Assembly (NCBI GenBank): GCA_946894095.1
Contig: OX335646.2
Span: 15,556,077 to 15,620,076, forward strand
DNA: 64,000 bases
Direction: 5' to 3'
Source: Incurvaria masculella
Taxonomy: Eukaryota; Arthropoda; Insecta; Lepidoptera; Incurvariidae
Of this stretch, positions 52,779 through 64,000 are shown one piece after another (the stretch's first letter is position 1; each line of letters begins with the position of its first letter). The position numbers were made by a program, and so were the translations under genes. The notes under the pieces were generated by a model. It searched no databases, was not told the DNA's origin, and worked only from the letters and a program-made list of their open reading frames with translations.

Positions 52779-54327
52779 AGACTATAATCCCAACAATTTA
52801 GCAGAATTTAGCACGTCGATCGCTTCGCTATTGTTGACTGATTCAGTGCAATCGGAGAGCCGATCGTCCGATAAGTAGAGCGTGGGCAGAGGCGCGCGTT
52901 CTCACACGATCGGCGATCAGTCAACACTGCACAATATCGCGGTGATAATGATTGTTTGTTTCGTTAATGAAATTTTCGTTGCGTGCGAGTATTTACATAA
53001 ATATTCCTCCTACGTAATAGTATACGTGATCAAACTTTATTCGATGGCTGTGCAAACTGTATATTGGGAGTCTCAATGGTATGCAACAGATAAGAAAAGG
53101 AGCCATGATCGAGTTCCATACAATGGCTCGTGCGTGTTTCCTTCTCCTGAAATATTGTACATTACATAAATCAACTGAGTGCGACGTCGGTACCTTTTGA
53201 TAATAACAAATATATATATACTCGTATCATGGATATTAGTTAAGTTATCAAAACAATTCAAACGTACAGACGTATCTCAGAAAAGCCAAACATCTCGCCT
53301 CGCGAAACCACGCTCAGCGAAGCAACATGCCAGCGGATTCGCGGACTGTCCCTGAGCTATATAGTTTGTTCAAATTACGCTTGAAGACTCCCAGGTTATA
53401 GGTACGAGTAAAAAGGCACCAGCCGGCAGACAGTTCCATATTCTGGTTGTGCGGCAGATAAATTAGTTTGAGAAACGGTTCGTTCTCAAAAGCTTAATGT
53501 CAACACAAGGGATGATGCCATTCTCTACGGCGGTAAACAGAACGTAATAACAACGATTGTTGATTTTTTGTGTTTGTTGTGTTGTCTGTTTTTATTTTTC
53601 TACAGAAAAGGGCGACAATGGTCATAGATAAAAGAGACCATTATAAAAGAATGCATTTTAAACAAAATATGAAAAGTTTGATTCTCCATTTGTATCAGTT
53701 TTTCTGAAAGTTAGCTATGAACGCGAACGTGGGTATGAGACGGTTGTGAAGCAGGTGGCGGCTGGCGCGCGGTAGGCGTCGGATTCCGGATGTACACTAA
53801 TTACCACGAGAAAACGAGGGGTTGATTACCCTGGGGGTGGAAGTAACGTCTGCCACCTGCATCCTTGCCAGCCAAGCTGATTGACGTACTCGTCCGGCAG
53901 GGCGGGCACCGACATATTGCTACTTGCGATGTACAGAATACGATCACAGAAACTTCAACCGTAAAGTACGCTAAGATATATTATCCTTATAATGAAAACT
54001 CTATATTAATTGATTGAGTAGATCTCGAGTGTTTAGCCCACAAACTTCCTTAGGCGTATACACGACCCACTGTATAGTACCCAAACTATGAGATTTTACG
54101 TTTTATAAATTTACAGTGTGTTAAACACAGTCGATGGCTTGAAGTTGAGAAGGGACTGCAATTCCTGAGATGAAATCTTCAAAATCTTCGATATCATGCA
54201 TCTAGAATTATACGTAATCCATATCCAATGTACATTTTGTCAAGCTGAGTGCTTTACTTTACACAGAGTACTTTACTGAATTTCAGGTACCACCTAGTAG
54301 TAGCGTTCCCTCCCTCATCAATTGTAA
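52779..54327. other. Unassigned
   Basis: No gene is recognised. A CpG-richer spot lies at 53730-53800. ORFs at 52882-53169 have no domain. Confidence 0.4.
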
Positions 54328-54400
54328 ACTAGCTAAAATACCCGGCTCTACTCGGGTCAATATCATTTTGGACATTCACCTGAGTCCGGTAAAATGTAGT
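54328..54400 (-). mobile_element. Helitron-like terminus, reversed
   Basis: AACTAGCTAAAATACCCGGC, TCTACTCGGGTCAATATCAT and TTTGGACATTCACC: a diverged reversed copy. Confidence 0.5.
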
Positions 54401-54989
54401 TAGAAAACTTCGAAAATTTTGAGTGATGTCCACTGAATGTGATATTCGCAATCTATCACCGGTCGAATAAAAAAACCGCGTAATATTCGTCAATACTTAT
54501 CAATGCGATTATAGTATACATCGAATCAAATTAATCCTTTATTTACTTTTACTTTGCCATATACTTAGTAAATAGTATTTAATAAAAAATATTTAAGTAT
54601 TTCAACACAGAAATAAAATTTTAAAAAAGAAAATTTTAAGCACGTTATAACAAAAGTTTGCAAAATATAAAATAAAGGCAGTCATATAATCACATAATAT
54701 ATTATATAACATTTAAAATAAAAATATCAAAATAAAAACATGTCCGTTGTACCCGATCTCCGTGGTTGTACTACTGGAGAAATGTATAATTACCTCGGCA
54801 TTCTATTTATGTTGCGACTAACATGTGTAATTTATCGTAAATGCATGTGAAGCGCTTCCAATTAGAATATAGTTTTACGAGCAGGCGTGAGATTAGTTTA
54901 CAATGTGGTGTTAAAGTTTTTACTACCGCGTAGATAGTAAATTTTATTTTAGTACACATATTTTCCTCGCAACACGATATCTTTACAGA
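54401..54989. other. Unassigned AT-rich stretch
   Basis: Nothing is recognised. Confidence 0.4.
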
Positions 54990-55372
54990 CATGGACTACC
55001 GTTATGAAATTAGCCCAATATACCACATTCCCGAAGAAATTAGGTGCCATGCCAGGACCTTCACTTTATGAGAACGGCTACATTGAAATGGATGGAAAAC
55101 ACTTACAATTTTTTATTGCCGCTCGGCCATAGTTTTGTCCAATGCGGTGGTACCAACCCGGGCGGGCTTAACCCTATCACCTAGCAGAGGAAGGGGACCT
55201 ACAGTTTTACATGGGTTCCGAATCATGGTACAGCTCGCATTCGTAACGAAAAATCACTTATCCAACTCAGAAAGAGAAAGAAACTGGTGCATGACCGGGG
55301 CTGGAATTTGAACCCTTTTGAGACCTCTGGAATGGAAGTCAATCCGCCCACTCCTGAGCCACGAGCCGCTTG
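54990..55372 (-). mobile_element. Full-length tRNA-headed SINE, minus
   Basis: GACTACCGTTATGAAATTAG, TTAGGTGCCATGCCAGGACC, GGTACCAACCCGGGCGGGCT, AAGGGGACCTACAGTTTTAC, GGAATTTGAACCC (B box reversed) and GAGCCACGAGCCGCTT. Confidence 0.9.
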
Positions 55373-55739
55373 ATAATTCTCAAATATTTAATTTCTCAAT
55401 TTTATCATTCTAATTACCCGAGATGACGGTGCTATTAAACGTGCGTCCCGGCATAATGAGTTGGCGTCGGCGAGCCGTGGTTAATCGGCGGATTGGTTTT
55501 CTCCCTTCAATTTGCCGCCTCGACTCTCGATTGCTCAATCTTCTGCCTGTGTTGTGTCAGCCACAATGTCAAGATCCATTACAATATTTGTAAAATTTAT
55601 ATTTATCATAGGTAGTTTACATCCACCGGCAGGCGTATTCTGGGCAGTCATGAATGCTCATTACGAGATCAATAGGCTCAGCTAGATTGCTGAGCTTGCT
55701 ATATATTGCGCTGTGTGGGTTCCGGCAGGTAATAATAAT
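55373..55739. other. Unassigned
   Basis: Nothing is recognised. Confidence 0.4.
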
Positions 55740-55985
55740 TCAATTTGTCCCACTGCATTTCTTACCGTGCATGTAGTAAGAGGCGACTTAGGGATTCTTC
55801 GTTCGTAGTCCGGACTTCACTATGTTAACTTTCTTGCTAGGGGTAGGGTCAATCCCGTCTCAGGTTGGTTTTATCGCATTTAATGAACGATGATGGAAAC
55901 TAGGTAGACCCTAGCATGGCATCTAGTTCCTATTTAGTGTTGGGCTAATAGTATGACAGGAGGTGTTGTATTAGACTATGTTCAT
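55740..55985 (+). mobile_element. Degenerate SINE, plus
   Basis: GGGTAGGGTCAATCCCGTCT, GGTTGGTTTTATCGCATTTA, CCTAGCATGGCATCTAGTTC and GTTGGGCTAATAGTATGACA align in order with the shared body and tail, with a deletion before TAGACCC. Confidence 0.65.
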
Positions 55986-57435
55986 TAAAAAAATAGGGGT
56001 AACTAATAATAAAACTGATTCTTCAGGTACTCGTATGTTCTGCGATTGTTTTGCTGTTTGTATATTTTTGTTTATTTAAATGAAATACAACATTAAGAAA
56101 CATACAAAAAGTTATCAAGTAGAAGTTGAGTTTAGCGCATATCACGACAATCTCTAGACTTATACACGACTTCTAAAATGGTTGCTCCACAGAAGATATT
56201 TTTGCTATCTTGATTTATTAGGGTATGCATTATATTACTAGCTTTTACCGCGGTTCCGTTTGCGTAGACGATATCAATATTTTTATGGCGGAAGCCAATA
56301 AATTAATTAAATAATGTCTATTAGTAAAAAAATATTATTTTTAAGTTTTTCAAAAATATCCTGTTTCTGTTCTGAAAGTATGACCGTTCCTGGTTATTTG
56401 TATTATATATAAATTATTATATGTATACTTGCTTTAGCAAAGATGTCGTGCGGTGTAGTCTAGCTGCGCGTGCGCATTTCCGTTAAATAGAGCAGAAACA
56501 ATCTCTAGATCGATTACTTATTGAGCATCGTGCTCTGCAAGCGCGCTCTTTACCTTTGTCATAACGGTTTTGTTCCTTTGTACGGGATTCCACTAGAGAT
56601 ATGATCTGCAATCTGTGGCACAGCCTGTGGTCACTAGGCGAAAGCCGATAACATCCTATATTGAATGAGTTTCTTGACCAAATTCTAATGATGGACGACG
56701 GAGTAAGTTAATGCAAACATTTCGACTCGCTGTAATGTTGGATTCTGAAATATATTCTAAAATGTTTTTTTACTGAAAAATACGAAAAAAAAACATACGG
56801 ACATAGAATGAAGCTTTCTCAAGTTACAATTTTTCTATTTCCGCTGTCTTCAGCATAGGTTGTAAATGACGTTATCTACCGGGCTCTAAATAGTTTATAT
56901 TGACCTTCAAAACCCTTTGTATGTTAATGCGAAGTATTGTACAAACATGAATCATGATGTGAAATTGATAAAATGTTGTTGATGCATACGGCTACAATTA
57001 GAATATTTAAAATTACATCATTACAATATATATAAAATGTAGAGAATCTTAAAAACAAAAACTAAAAAAAACGGAATCATTACAAAACTATATTATCACC
57101 TGAGATCGTTTCAATAAATGTTTATTTTCGGACAACGAACTGAGAACATCTCGCGTCCGTTCCTTTGTAACGTTCTCGGGCCGATCGGTTTGCCCTAAAG
57201 TTTGTACAATATGATATCCCACTTGTACAATCGGACGTAAGTATGCGTGCACGCAGGGATCGCCCTGGGGGGCCGGAGCGCTCGTTATAGCCACGCTCCG
57301 TTAAGTATCATTTAAATATCCAATTTCATAGCATCTTTTTGTTCGCTTAGGTAACAAATTAATTCCTTATCTAATAAGTGCATCTTCGGGTCACACGGTT
57401 TTTACACGTGGCGGCCAGAAAATTACTGATTTTTG
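55986..57435. other. Unassigned; one Helitron-like start
   Basis: TACTAGCTTTTACCGCGGTT (56238) resembles the reversed end of the 124-bp units at 21772 (GCAAAAGCTAGT). Otherwise nothing is recognised. Confidence 0.4.
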
Positions 57436-57566
57436 CTTCTCTATCCTCTGATTTCACCACCTCCAGCTACCTGAAATCCGATAGTTAACTTTCAGTTACA
57501 TTGCATTTTTGTATGATGTAACCGAAAGATAACTTTGGGATTTTTGTAACTGGAGGTGGTGGAACG
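57436..57566. mobile_element. Foldback MITE, second copy of the 3803 family
   Basis: TTTCACCACCTCCAGCTACC, TAACTTTCAGTTACATTGCA, TGTAACCGAAAGATAACTTT and TTTGTAACTGGAGGTGGTGG. The arms pair well. It is diverged from 3803 but colinear. Confidence 0.8.
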
Positions 57567-60195
57567 GGGCGTATGTAAACAAAAAAAAAATTTTTTTTTG
57601 TTCGAACGCGCCAATTTTTGGAACTGCCTGTCGGATTAGAAAAGCAATTTTTGCATTTTTGCATTTGAAAGCCCAATTTTTGGAGGACATTATTCATCAC
57701 GCCTCTCAGGAACGAAGCAAAAATAAAAGTCAGAAGAAACGCTGAGCTAAACCGAAATAAGAGCACGGGCGGGCGAGGAGAGAGGCATTTTACCGAGCTC
57801 TGTTCGGGTGTTACGTTTTTATTTTTATTTTAAAATTGACACGAGCGGAGCCGGAAACGAATTTCTAGGACCTAATTTATAATTCATTTCCACTTCCTGC
57901 TCATTATGCTAAATTGTGCATCAGTTCATATTCTCATCTTCTCGAAACATAGTATTTTCGTTATAATGACTGGTTAGTGTCCGTCAGGTAAAACCACCCG
58001 ATTGTATGCCCTTCTCGTCCTTTCAAACGGTTGCCGCCTCGCGTGTTGCCAGTTTTTTTGCAACTTCCTGCACTCTCGGGACAGGCGCGTGCTTGCGCTC
58101 GTCACTCCGAGATTACGGTCCAAAGAATTGGTGGGAGCTTGCGGGCAAGTGAAAGATGCATCTGCGCTCTCTATCGAACGCATTGCGCGTGATAGAGACC
58201 GATATCTTCACGTCTGTTCGATCTCCGCGTCTCGGAATACAACGAAGCCCTCGGCCTGCTGGGAGGTGCTGGGACCGTTATAAGTTGTTGTTTACGCAGT
58301 GGGGATTTACTTTTAGCTATGTGTGGACATTTTTAAGCTGTGTCACGTTTTATTTATTACTGTATTGCCCACTTAGAAAAAAAATCTAATTCCACGCTTT
58401 CAAATGCATTAGACACCAACCTGGAGTGCATCGGTTCAAGGTCACGGACACTTGGTTCGGGTCACCTCTTTCCCTAAAATTTGGTTCAGAGAGGCGATGG
58501 CTGGACCCCGGCGTGATGCTCGTGAACGAGTGCTGTTTTTTGAGACTGGCCCACTCCATTTTGGAACATGTTAGATGACGGGGATAATATTTGCAAAATA
58601 AACTCATATTTTTCATCAACTGTTACATACGGCATTAATAGTTGATAATGGTGAATTCATACAAAACTTACTAATCGTGTTAGAAGCAATGACATGTATG
58701 TACAAAAACTCGTTCACCTGCAAGCAGTGGCAAACACTTTCGTAAACATAGACTAAGTAATTAGACATTGAAAAAATGTCCAGCGGATCTTACCATTCTT
58801 CTTCGCTGTAATTGCTGAACTGGCGAATGATAAAATATGACAAATCCGAGTGCAGTGTATTGATATGGATGATGAATAAACAATACACCTTAAATGCAGA
58901 TCTTAGCAAGATCCACCAGTCGATACAGTTGACAAGCGGAGCGGCTCCTGCATCCACATACGGTCTAATTGGCACTGTTATATTTCCAACACAATTAGCG
59001 ACATGACCAAGATGACAAGTTTAGTTTGAACTAGGCTTGCAGCTAGCAGTAACCGTTATCTTCCGCTCCAGAGTGGTACCCCTTCTGGTTCCGCTTCTGT
59101 CATGATATAATTACCTTGTATTTATGTACCCCTGCTATAAAAAGATGAACATATTGTGAAAATGCTTTGGAAGTGAGGCGCTCACTGTGTGATCGTGTGT
59201 GAGAGAAAAGGCACTGTGCATCTTTTCTTTGCCTGTTTTGTTGATTGATTTTATCGTGGTTTTTCCTCACAATCCATCCACCACAATATTGTTACATCAA
59301 TTGGCTCTTTTATAAGCAAATGTGTATGTAGATTTTTACGAGATAGGCCACTGAAACTTTTAAGAAAGTACTTAACGTAAATTCCCAATCACAAAAATTA
59401 AAAATAAGTTTTTTTTTTTTTGGAATTCCCACCTCACTTCAGCAAAATTTCTTACCCACGAAGAAAAAGATAATTATGTGTTATTTTTCAATGAGGTGTT
59501 ATTTACTTAACGTTTCCGTCCTGAAATGATCCTGAACAACCTAATGACTTGGGTTGATTTGAAGATGAGTTCAGATTTCATCTTGTCTTCATTTATGTAA
59601 ATCTGGAGTGCCCAATCTCTGGTTAGTATTTTAGTTATGGATATGGATAGATTTTAATTTTTAAATTATCACTAACCAGCCAGACCCGTCGCATACACTC
59701 TTTATGTAGTTCTGATATTGATTTCGTCTTTGTCGCAAATTAATATTCATATCAATGCTGGACGATGCCTGCGATAGCAGGTTTCGTTTGTCATCTGCTT
59801 CGAGATGTCATTCTAAATAAAGGCATCAAATATTCAATTGCGTAGTGTTGTTTTTAATCCAACTTGCATCATAGATTCATTATCTGTGGACGCAAGACAC
59901 CCAGCACGCAGCGGGGGCCTCTGCGCCTGCTAAAATATTCAAGAATTCGTTAGCAGTTTTTGCGTGAGCTGTCAAATTATGAACAGTTTATTCATTGTAG
60001 AGGCCGAGTCACTCGAGTGGTTTCTGCTGACCACTTGACAGGTCGGATCCTCTGTTTGCCGACATCGTCTTCTTAGAAAATATCGTGTTACCAAGTGGTC
60101 GATGTGCAGCAATTTATGGTGCCTACTTGTCTTCTCCTGTTTGTAGCCAGATGGCAAACACTAAGAGGGTACACTTTTCGTGTCGGCCCAAACAA
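57567..60195. other. Long unassigned stretch
   Basis: A CGAGCGGAGCCGG fragment at 57843 may be another Helitron-like end. Positions 58010-58280 are CpG-rich with open frames on both strands, but no domain is recognised. The remainder (to 60195) shows no family that I can name. Confidence 0.4.
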
Positions 60196-60535
60196 AAAAA
60201 ACCGGCCAAGTGCGAGTCGGACTCGCACACGAAGGGTTCCGTACCATCGTAAAAAAAAAATTAAAAAAACACCGTTCCGTACTATCGTACAATATTTAAC
60301 ACAAAAAAATCAAGCTTTTTGTATGGGGGCCCTCCATCTTTATTATTTTTTAATTTTACCTATTTGTTGTTATAGCGGCAAAATAAATACACAATCTCAC
60401 ATTCTCTCATCATTTCAGCTGCCTACCTATTACGGTTCATGAGATACAGCCCTGTGACAGACGGACGGACGGACGGACAGCGGAGGCTTAGTAATAGGGT
60501 TCCGTTTTCACCCTTTGGGTACGGAACCCTAAAAA
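60196..60535 (+). mobile_element. (GTCY)n MITE, full length with internal duplication
   Basis: AAACCGGCCAAGTGCGAGTC at left and TTTGGGTACGGAACCCTAAA at right. The segment GTTCCGTACCATCGTA occurs twice in slightly changed form (60237 and 60273), so it is longer than other copies there. The (GGAC)n tract is short. Confidence 0.92.
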
Positions 60536-62407
60536 GGGAATTCTATTTCCTACTCCATTTCTAAACATATTTGGTTTAATATATGCCAACATCATCATCT
60601 AGCCAGTACGTAGTCTTTTTAAAATTGTATCGAAATTTTTTATTTGCTGGAATATTAAATGCTTACTATGATATTTTTTACAAAAGTATTCAAAATAAAA
60701 CAGCTTTTAACTCAGTAATTTACGAAAAAATACTAATTTGATACCATAGGAGACTAACTGGTAGCATTTAAAAATATGTTCCATAAAAACAAAAATTAAA
60801 TGGGACATGTTTTGATGTAGAAAACAAGTTTTTCCTGAGGGTAGCTGCGCAACATCTTTGTCGTAAATAATTGGCGTTTCAATTTTAAAATCTAGTGTAT
60901 TACAGTGTAACTCAAAAACTTAGAGACACCCCGAATGGAATGCGAGCTTCAATCCTTATCAACATGAAACATGTGCAAATGACTCCCTAACCATTACAAA
61001 AGAATCGAGTTGTGTGACAAGGTCTTCCGCGGGCAAGTCATTATCAGTTAATCACGCATACCTGAACCATTCTGTTACCTACCGTTTGCGCAATCAAGTC
61101 GACGAAACAGTCGCTGAACCTGTCACCGTATTGGTATTCGTTTTCGGCAGCGATGCAACTCTCAACACCTTCTCAATTGCAAATCTAATATTACTTACTG
61201 CGGCCTATTCCATGTAGATAGGATGCAATGCATTGATGGCCATTGACCCAACAACAAATGGTAATCTCTGATAACTTTGACATAAAATATATTTATTTTT
61301 CGACTAAACATCGTCTATTATTATACCTTGTATTATCGACCAAAGTTATCGGCATCAATATAAGTATTGTTGCGTTGGAGATAATAATATCCATGTATGA
61401 TGCAGTGTAGTGTAAGCCACAAACTAAGTGCGTAAAAACGGTAAGTCTCGCTGCAAGAGTCTGAGCTTGAACTTTGAGAATTTATTGCCGCAAACATTCT
61501 TGCAGGAAGATTACAAAATACGTCTGTGGCTGTTCATTTACTCTTGCCAACCTGTTGAAGGTACCACGAATATTAAAAGTAATGCACGTGAACGGTTTTA
61601 TGGGTTTGACAAAGAAATACCGATAATAATTCATGGAGGTGACCTCCATGCAATAATTGATTGAAACATTGACGAATAAGATAGTTTTGTAATTACAATT
61701 ATCCAAATGTCTGTGGAATTGCATGTTCAATCAATCTTTCAAACTACATCACAATGAAATGCGCGCGTAGTCGACATTACTGTTCCATGCCATTTGCCTC
61801 TTTAGGCAAACACTCGACCAAAGAAATTGCCGGGTAACACAAATTAGTTAATACGAGAGCAATACGAAAGTCCGTACTATCTTAAATTAACATTTCCAGC
61901 ACTCTTAACGGACTGTATCCGATATCGACGAGCTGTTACCGAGGGATCGGCACAGTAGATAGCCCTGACAATAATATTCTTTCTTATGATGCTCATTTTA
62001 CACAATATTAATTCAGCTATCAAATTATTACGGCACAACATTAAATTCTAAGAATAGATTTGTACCAAACCACCAAAGGAATTTAGTTCTAAAGTTTTTA
62101 ACCTTCCATACATATGTCGCCTTCGTCATGGAGATGGGCCTTAGCGTTATTAGCGAGATCCGAATGTTCGAAATGGATTCGTTATCCGTGCTCAAGAGTA
62201 TTTTTTATTCTCTGTTTTAGGGTATACACTTAGAAGATGTTTATAAAAATCACTAGATAACGATCATTGTCCTTATCCTAGTTTTCAATCTGTTGTGAGC
62301 ATGGAGGTGCATTCTTCACCTCCATAGTTGTGAGGTGATACAAAAATGAGACGTTTAGTGTACACGTCTGCTAAGACTGAATTGTAACTAACCTCTCACG
62401 TACAATG
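60536..62407. other. Unassigned
   Basis: No gene or repeat family is recognised. ORFs at 61014-61217 and 61428-61664 lack domains. A short palindrome, GGAGGTGACCTCC (61635), and CACCTCCATAGTTGTGAGGTG (62319-62339) are local only. Confidence 0.4.
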
Positions 62408-62797
62408 TCAGCCTCAGTGGCCCAGTGGCGCGACACTTCGGCGATCGCTCTCCGAAGTTAAGCAACGCTGGGTCCGGTCTGGTCTTGGATGGGTGACCAT
62501 TCGACCGTTGAGAGAGGCTGGCCGTGGTTCGGATTCCACGTTAAGCTGTAGGTCCCCTTCCTTACTTACTAGGTGGTAGGGTTTATCCCGCCCGGGTTGG
62601 TACCATCGCATTGGATGAACGATGGTCGAAGCGGCAATGAAAATTGTCCGTGTTTTCCATCCAGTTCAATGTAGCCGTGCAATATAAGGAAGGTCCTGGC
62701 ATGGCACCTAGTTCCCATGTGGTGTGTTGGGCTAATATCATGACAGAACTTGTGGTATTAGCCATCCATGTCCAGTCACATAAAAAAAAAAAAACAA
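62408..62797 (+). mobile_element. Full-length 5S-headed SINE
   Basis: The head contains CTCTCCGAAGTTAAGCAACG, CTGGGTCCGGTCTGG and TCTTGGATGGGTGACCA, clear matches to the 5S rRNA internal promoter (A box, intermediate element, C box; TFIIIA/pol III type 1). The shared body follows from CCGTGGTTCGGATTCCACGT to GGGCTAATATCATGACAGA and a terminal run of 13 A's. At about 390 bp it is the best 5S-type reference copy in the window. Confidence 0.92.
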
Positions 62798-63006
62798 ATA
62801 AATGTAATCTCAAAACCCACATAGCTCCTGTGTCATTTACGCCAACGACATACCAAAAATGCAAACCCAGCGAGACAATGTAACGGTGTAAGAGCGCCGC
62901 ACGTGTGGTACCGATGGTACAATACCCGGCCAGTGACAAAGTGGACAAGGGGCGCTGTTTGATAATTCCGTTAGCATACCGATTAACTTTCTTTTCTTTT
63001 TTGCAG

Positions 63007-63062
63007 GTCGTCACAAAGGCGAAGAGCGTCGGCTTCAGTCGACCCAACGACGGCCATTATAG
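63007..63062 (+). CDS. Candidate internal exon, 56 bp
   Basis: The tract ACTTTCTTTTCTTTTTTGCAG ends at 63006, then a GC-rich 56-bp segment, then GTAACG (63063) as a donor. Frame 1 has no stop (VVTKAKSVGFSRPNDGHY); frame 2 is also open (SSQRRRASASVDPTTAII). Base composition changes sharply at both borders. No gene family is recognised, and the phase cannot be fixed. An accidental match to splice signals is possible. Confidence 0.35.
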
Positions 63063-63364
63063 GTAACGTTACGTGTACATTTGTATTATGTTTGCTTTCT
63101 GTGTCAGGTATATTTTTTATGTATCCATTTATATCATACACAGAAACAAGTAGTCAGAGCAGAAATTATCTGCATGAAACTTAACTTTTTTTTCGAGAAC
63201 CTATTTTATAGACTAATTGAAGCCAGCATCGGTTAGAGAGCTCTCCCAAAATGAAACTTTATCTTCCAATTTCACTGGAATACTATAAAAAATATTTAGA
63301 ATAAATATTTAGAAAAAAAAGGTCATCGGACTAACATTACTCAAATTAGCAATTCGTGTGTTAG

Positions 63365-63505
63365 ATTGCCAATTATTTCCTTAAGATTCTCAGATTCCTT
63401 AAAATGACTCCAGATTCCCAGTGATTCCTCGGACTTCCACCAGAATTCCCGCAACTCCCGCCTAAAATTACTGAGATTACTAAACAATATTATACTATGT
63501 TTGTT
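63365..63505 (-). repeat. GGAATCT minisatellite, left of the foldback
   Basis: TTAAGATTCTCAGATTCCTT, CTCCAGATTCCCAGTGATTC and CTCGGACTTCCACCAGAATT are the reversed units of the array at 45850. A second part lies at 63930-64000 (CCAGATTCCCTAAGG, TAGATTCCTCGGACTCAC) and runs off the window. Confidence 0.8.
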
Positions 63506-63930
63506 TAGATTTTCACTGTTGTTCGACATATTATTTTACGTTTACGGATAAACAGTGTTCAGCTTACTTACTTCACGGAGTTACATAGTATGAAGCTGTC
63601 AGCGTATTGGTCTCCGTTACTGGCGAAATATGGCAACACAAGAGTTCAGCTGCCAACCCTGATGCAAAGTGACACCATTAGCATAGTTTGCATGGATGAC
63701 TTCATTGCCGAACGGAATTCTTCGTCACTACCCTCATCTGCGGCTGAACCTACCCACAGCTACAATCTGCGCAGCCGACGACCTGCAGTTGACATCTGAC
63801 TGGACGAAGCGTCAGAGGTCCTCCAGGTCGCGTCGCGAATCCTGATGATGTCCACAGCGTGGTGGACGAAACGTCGAGCTAAGTAAGTAAGCTGAACACT
63901 GTTTATCCGTAAACGTAAAATAATAATTTC
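63506..63930. mobile_element. Foldback element splitting the minisatellite
   Basis: The left arm TTATTTTACGTTTACGGATA, AACAGTGTTCAGCTTACTTA is matched by TAAGTAAGCTGAACACTGTT, TATCCGTAAACGTAAAATAA at right (about 40 bp, almost perfect). The middle has an open frame (63590-63799) ending THSYNLRSRRPAVDI. YNLRSR resembles endings of some retroelement proteins, but this is a weak hint. It is related to 35627-36166. Confidence 0.8.
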
Positions 63931-64000
63931 ATACCAGATTCCTAAGTTTTCCAGATTCCCTAAGGTTACTTAAAATTTCCATAGATTCCTCGGACTCACA

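Noticed and set aside
57485..57766. 93-codon minus ORF with proline run
   Set aside because: Half of it lies in the foldback MITE at 57436-57566 and no domain is visible.
62408..62510. 5S rRNA gene
   Set aside because: Only the internal promoter part resembles 5S; the 5' and 3' thirds do not, and a SINE body follows.
62583..63047. 154-codon minus ORF
   Set aside because: Most of it is the antisense of the 5S-headed SINE; it also runs over the candidate exon region without any domain.
1..64000. Bacterial operons, riboswitches or phage
   Set aside because: Repeat content, SINEs with pol III promoters and lack of dense ORFs show a eukaryotic genome.

Overview
This is eukaryotic, almost certainly lepidopteran (moth or butterfly), non-coding genomic DNA, and it is dominated by transposable elements. 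The organism call rests on several features together: AT-rich sequence with no long host ORF; eleven separate copies of a (GGAC)n/(GTCC)n-bearing element matching the MITEs with hitchhiking (GTCY)n microsatellites that I recall being described from moths; SINEs with tRNA-like or 5S-rRNA-like heads on a shared body; mariner, RTE-like, Jockey-like and CR1/L2-like remnants; and many short foldback MITEs. I see no prokaryotic feature, CRISPR array, true rRNA or tRNA gene, or intact host protein-coding gene. The best host-gene signal is one candidate 56-bp internal exon (63007-63062) with a strong polypyrimidine tract, an AG acceptor and a GT donor, so part of the window may be intron or intergenic space of a large gene.

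Layout. 1-2620: one (GTCY)n element, a 600-bp repeat with regularly spaced TTGCAA boxes, and a SINE fragment. 2621-11094: a head-to-tail duplication of about 4.2 kb whose two units look identical by eye except for one substitution and a net 71-bp deletion. Each unit carries LINE fragments, a 5S-headed SINE, foldback MITEs, a (GTCY)n element and two TTAA-flanked elements. 11095-19660: the 3' end of a LINE, an inverted copy of the TTGCAA-box repeat, a MITE, and many SINE and (GTCY)n copies. 21772-23429: three 124-bp tandem units abutting a full-length but broken mariner. 23862-26440: a CR1/L2-like LINE cut by a MITE, plus two copies of a roughly 360-bp MITE family. 28.1-30.5 kb: a degenerate tandem-repeat field interrupted by a TTAA element and a SINE, with two near-perfect hairpins. 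31.5-32.7 kb: a Jockey-like LINE. 34.2-37.05 kb: a four-level nest (RTE fragment inside a foldback element inside a 2.5-kb TA-flanked transposon inside a (GTCY)n element). 45.8-48.3 kb: a composite block of minisatellites, paired 130-140-bp repeats, GC-rich islands and an inverted-repeat element. 49.4-63 kb: RTE tails, MITEs, SINEs and long unassigned stretches. 63.4-64.0 kb: a second locus of the minisatellite family, split by a foldback element.

How it works together. Nothing here forms a pathway. The window records successive transposition, and the nesting gives relative ages. (GTCY)n elements are both hosts and guests; TTAA and (GTCY)n elements interrupt an older LINE reading frame; MITEs interrupt LINEs and Helitron-like repeats. 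The most interesting points are the two SINE heads on one body, the 2.5-kb transposon with inward-facing terminal motifs, the decamer minisatellite with an exact 70-bp higher-order repeat, and the near-identical tandem duplication, which may be real or an assembly artefact. All identities were read by eye, so boundaries are approximate unless a target-site duplication is given.
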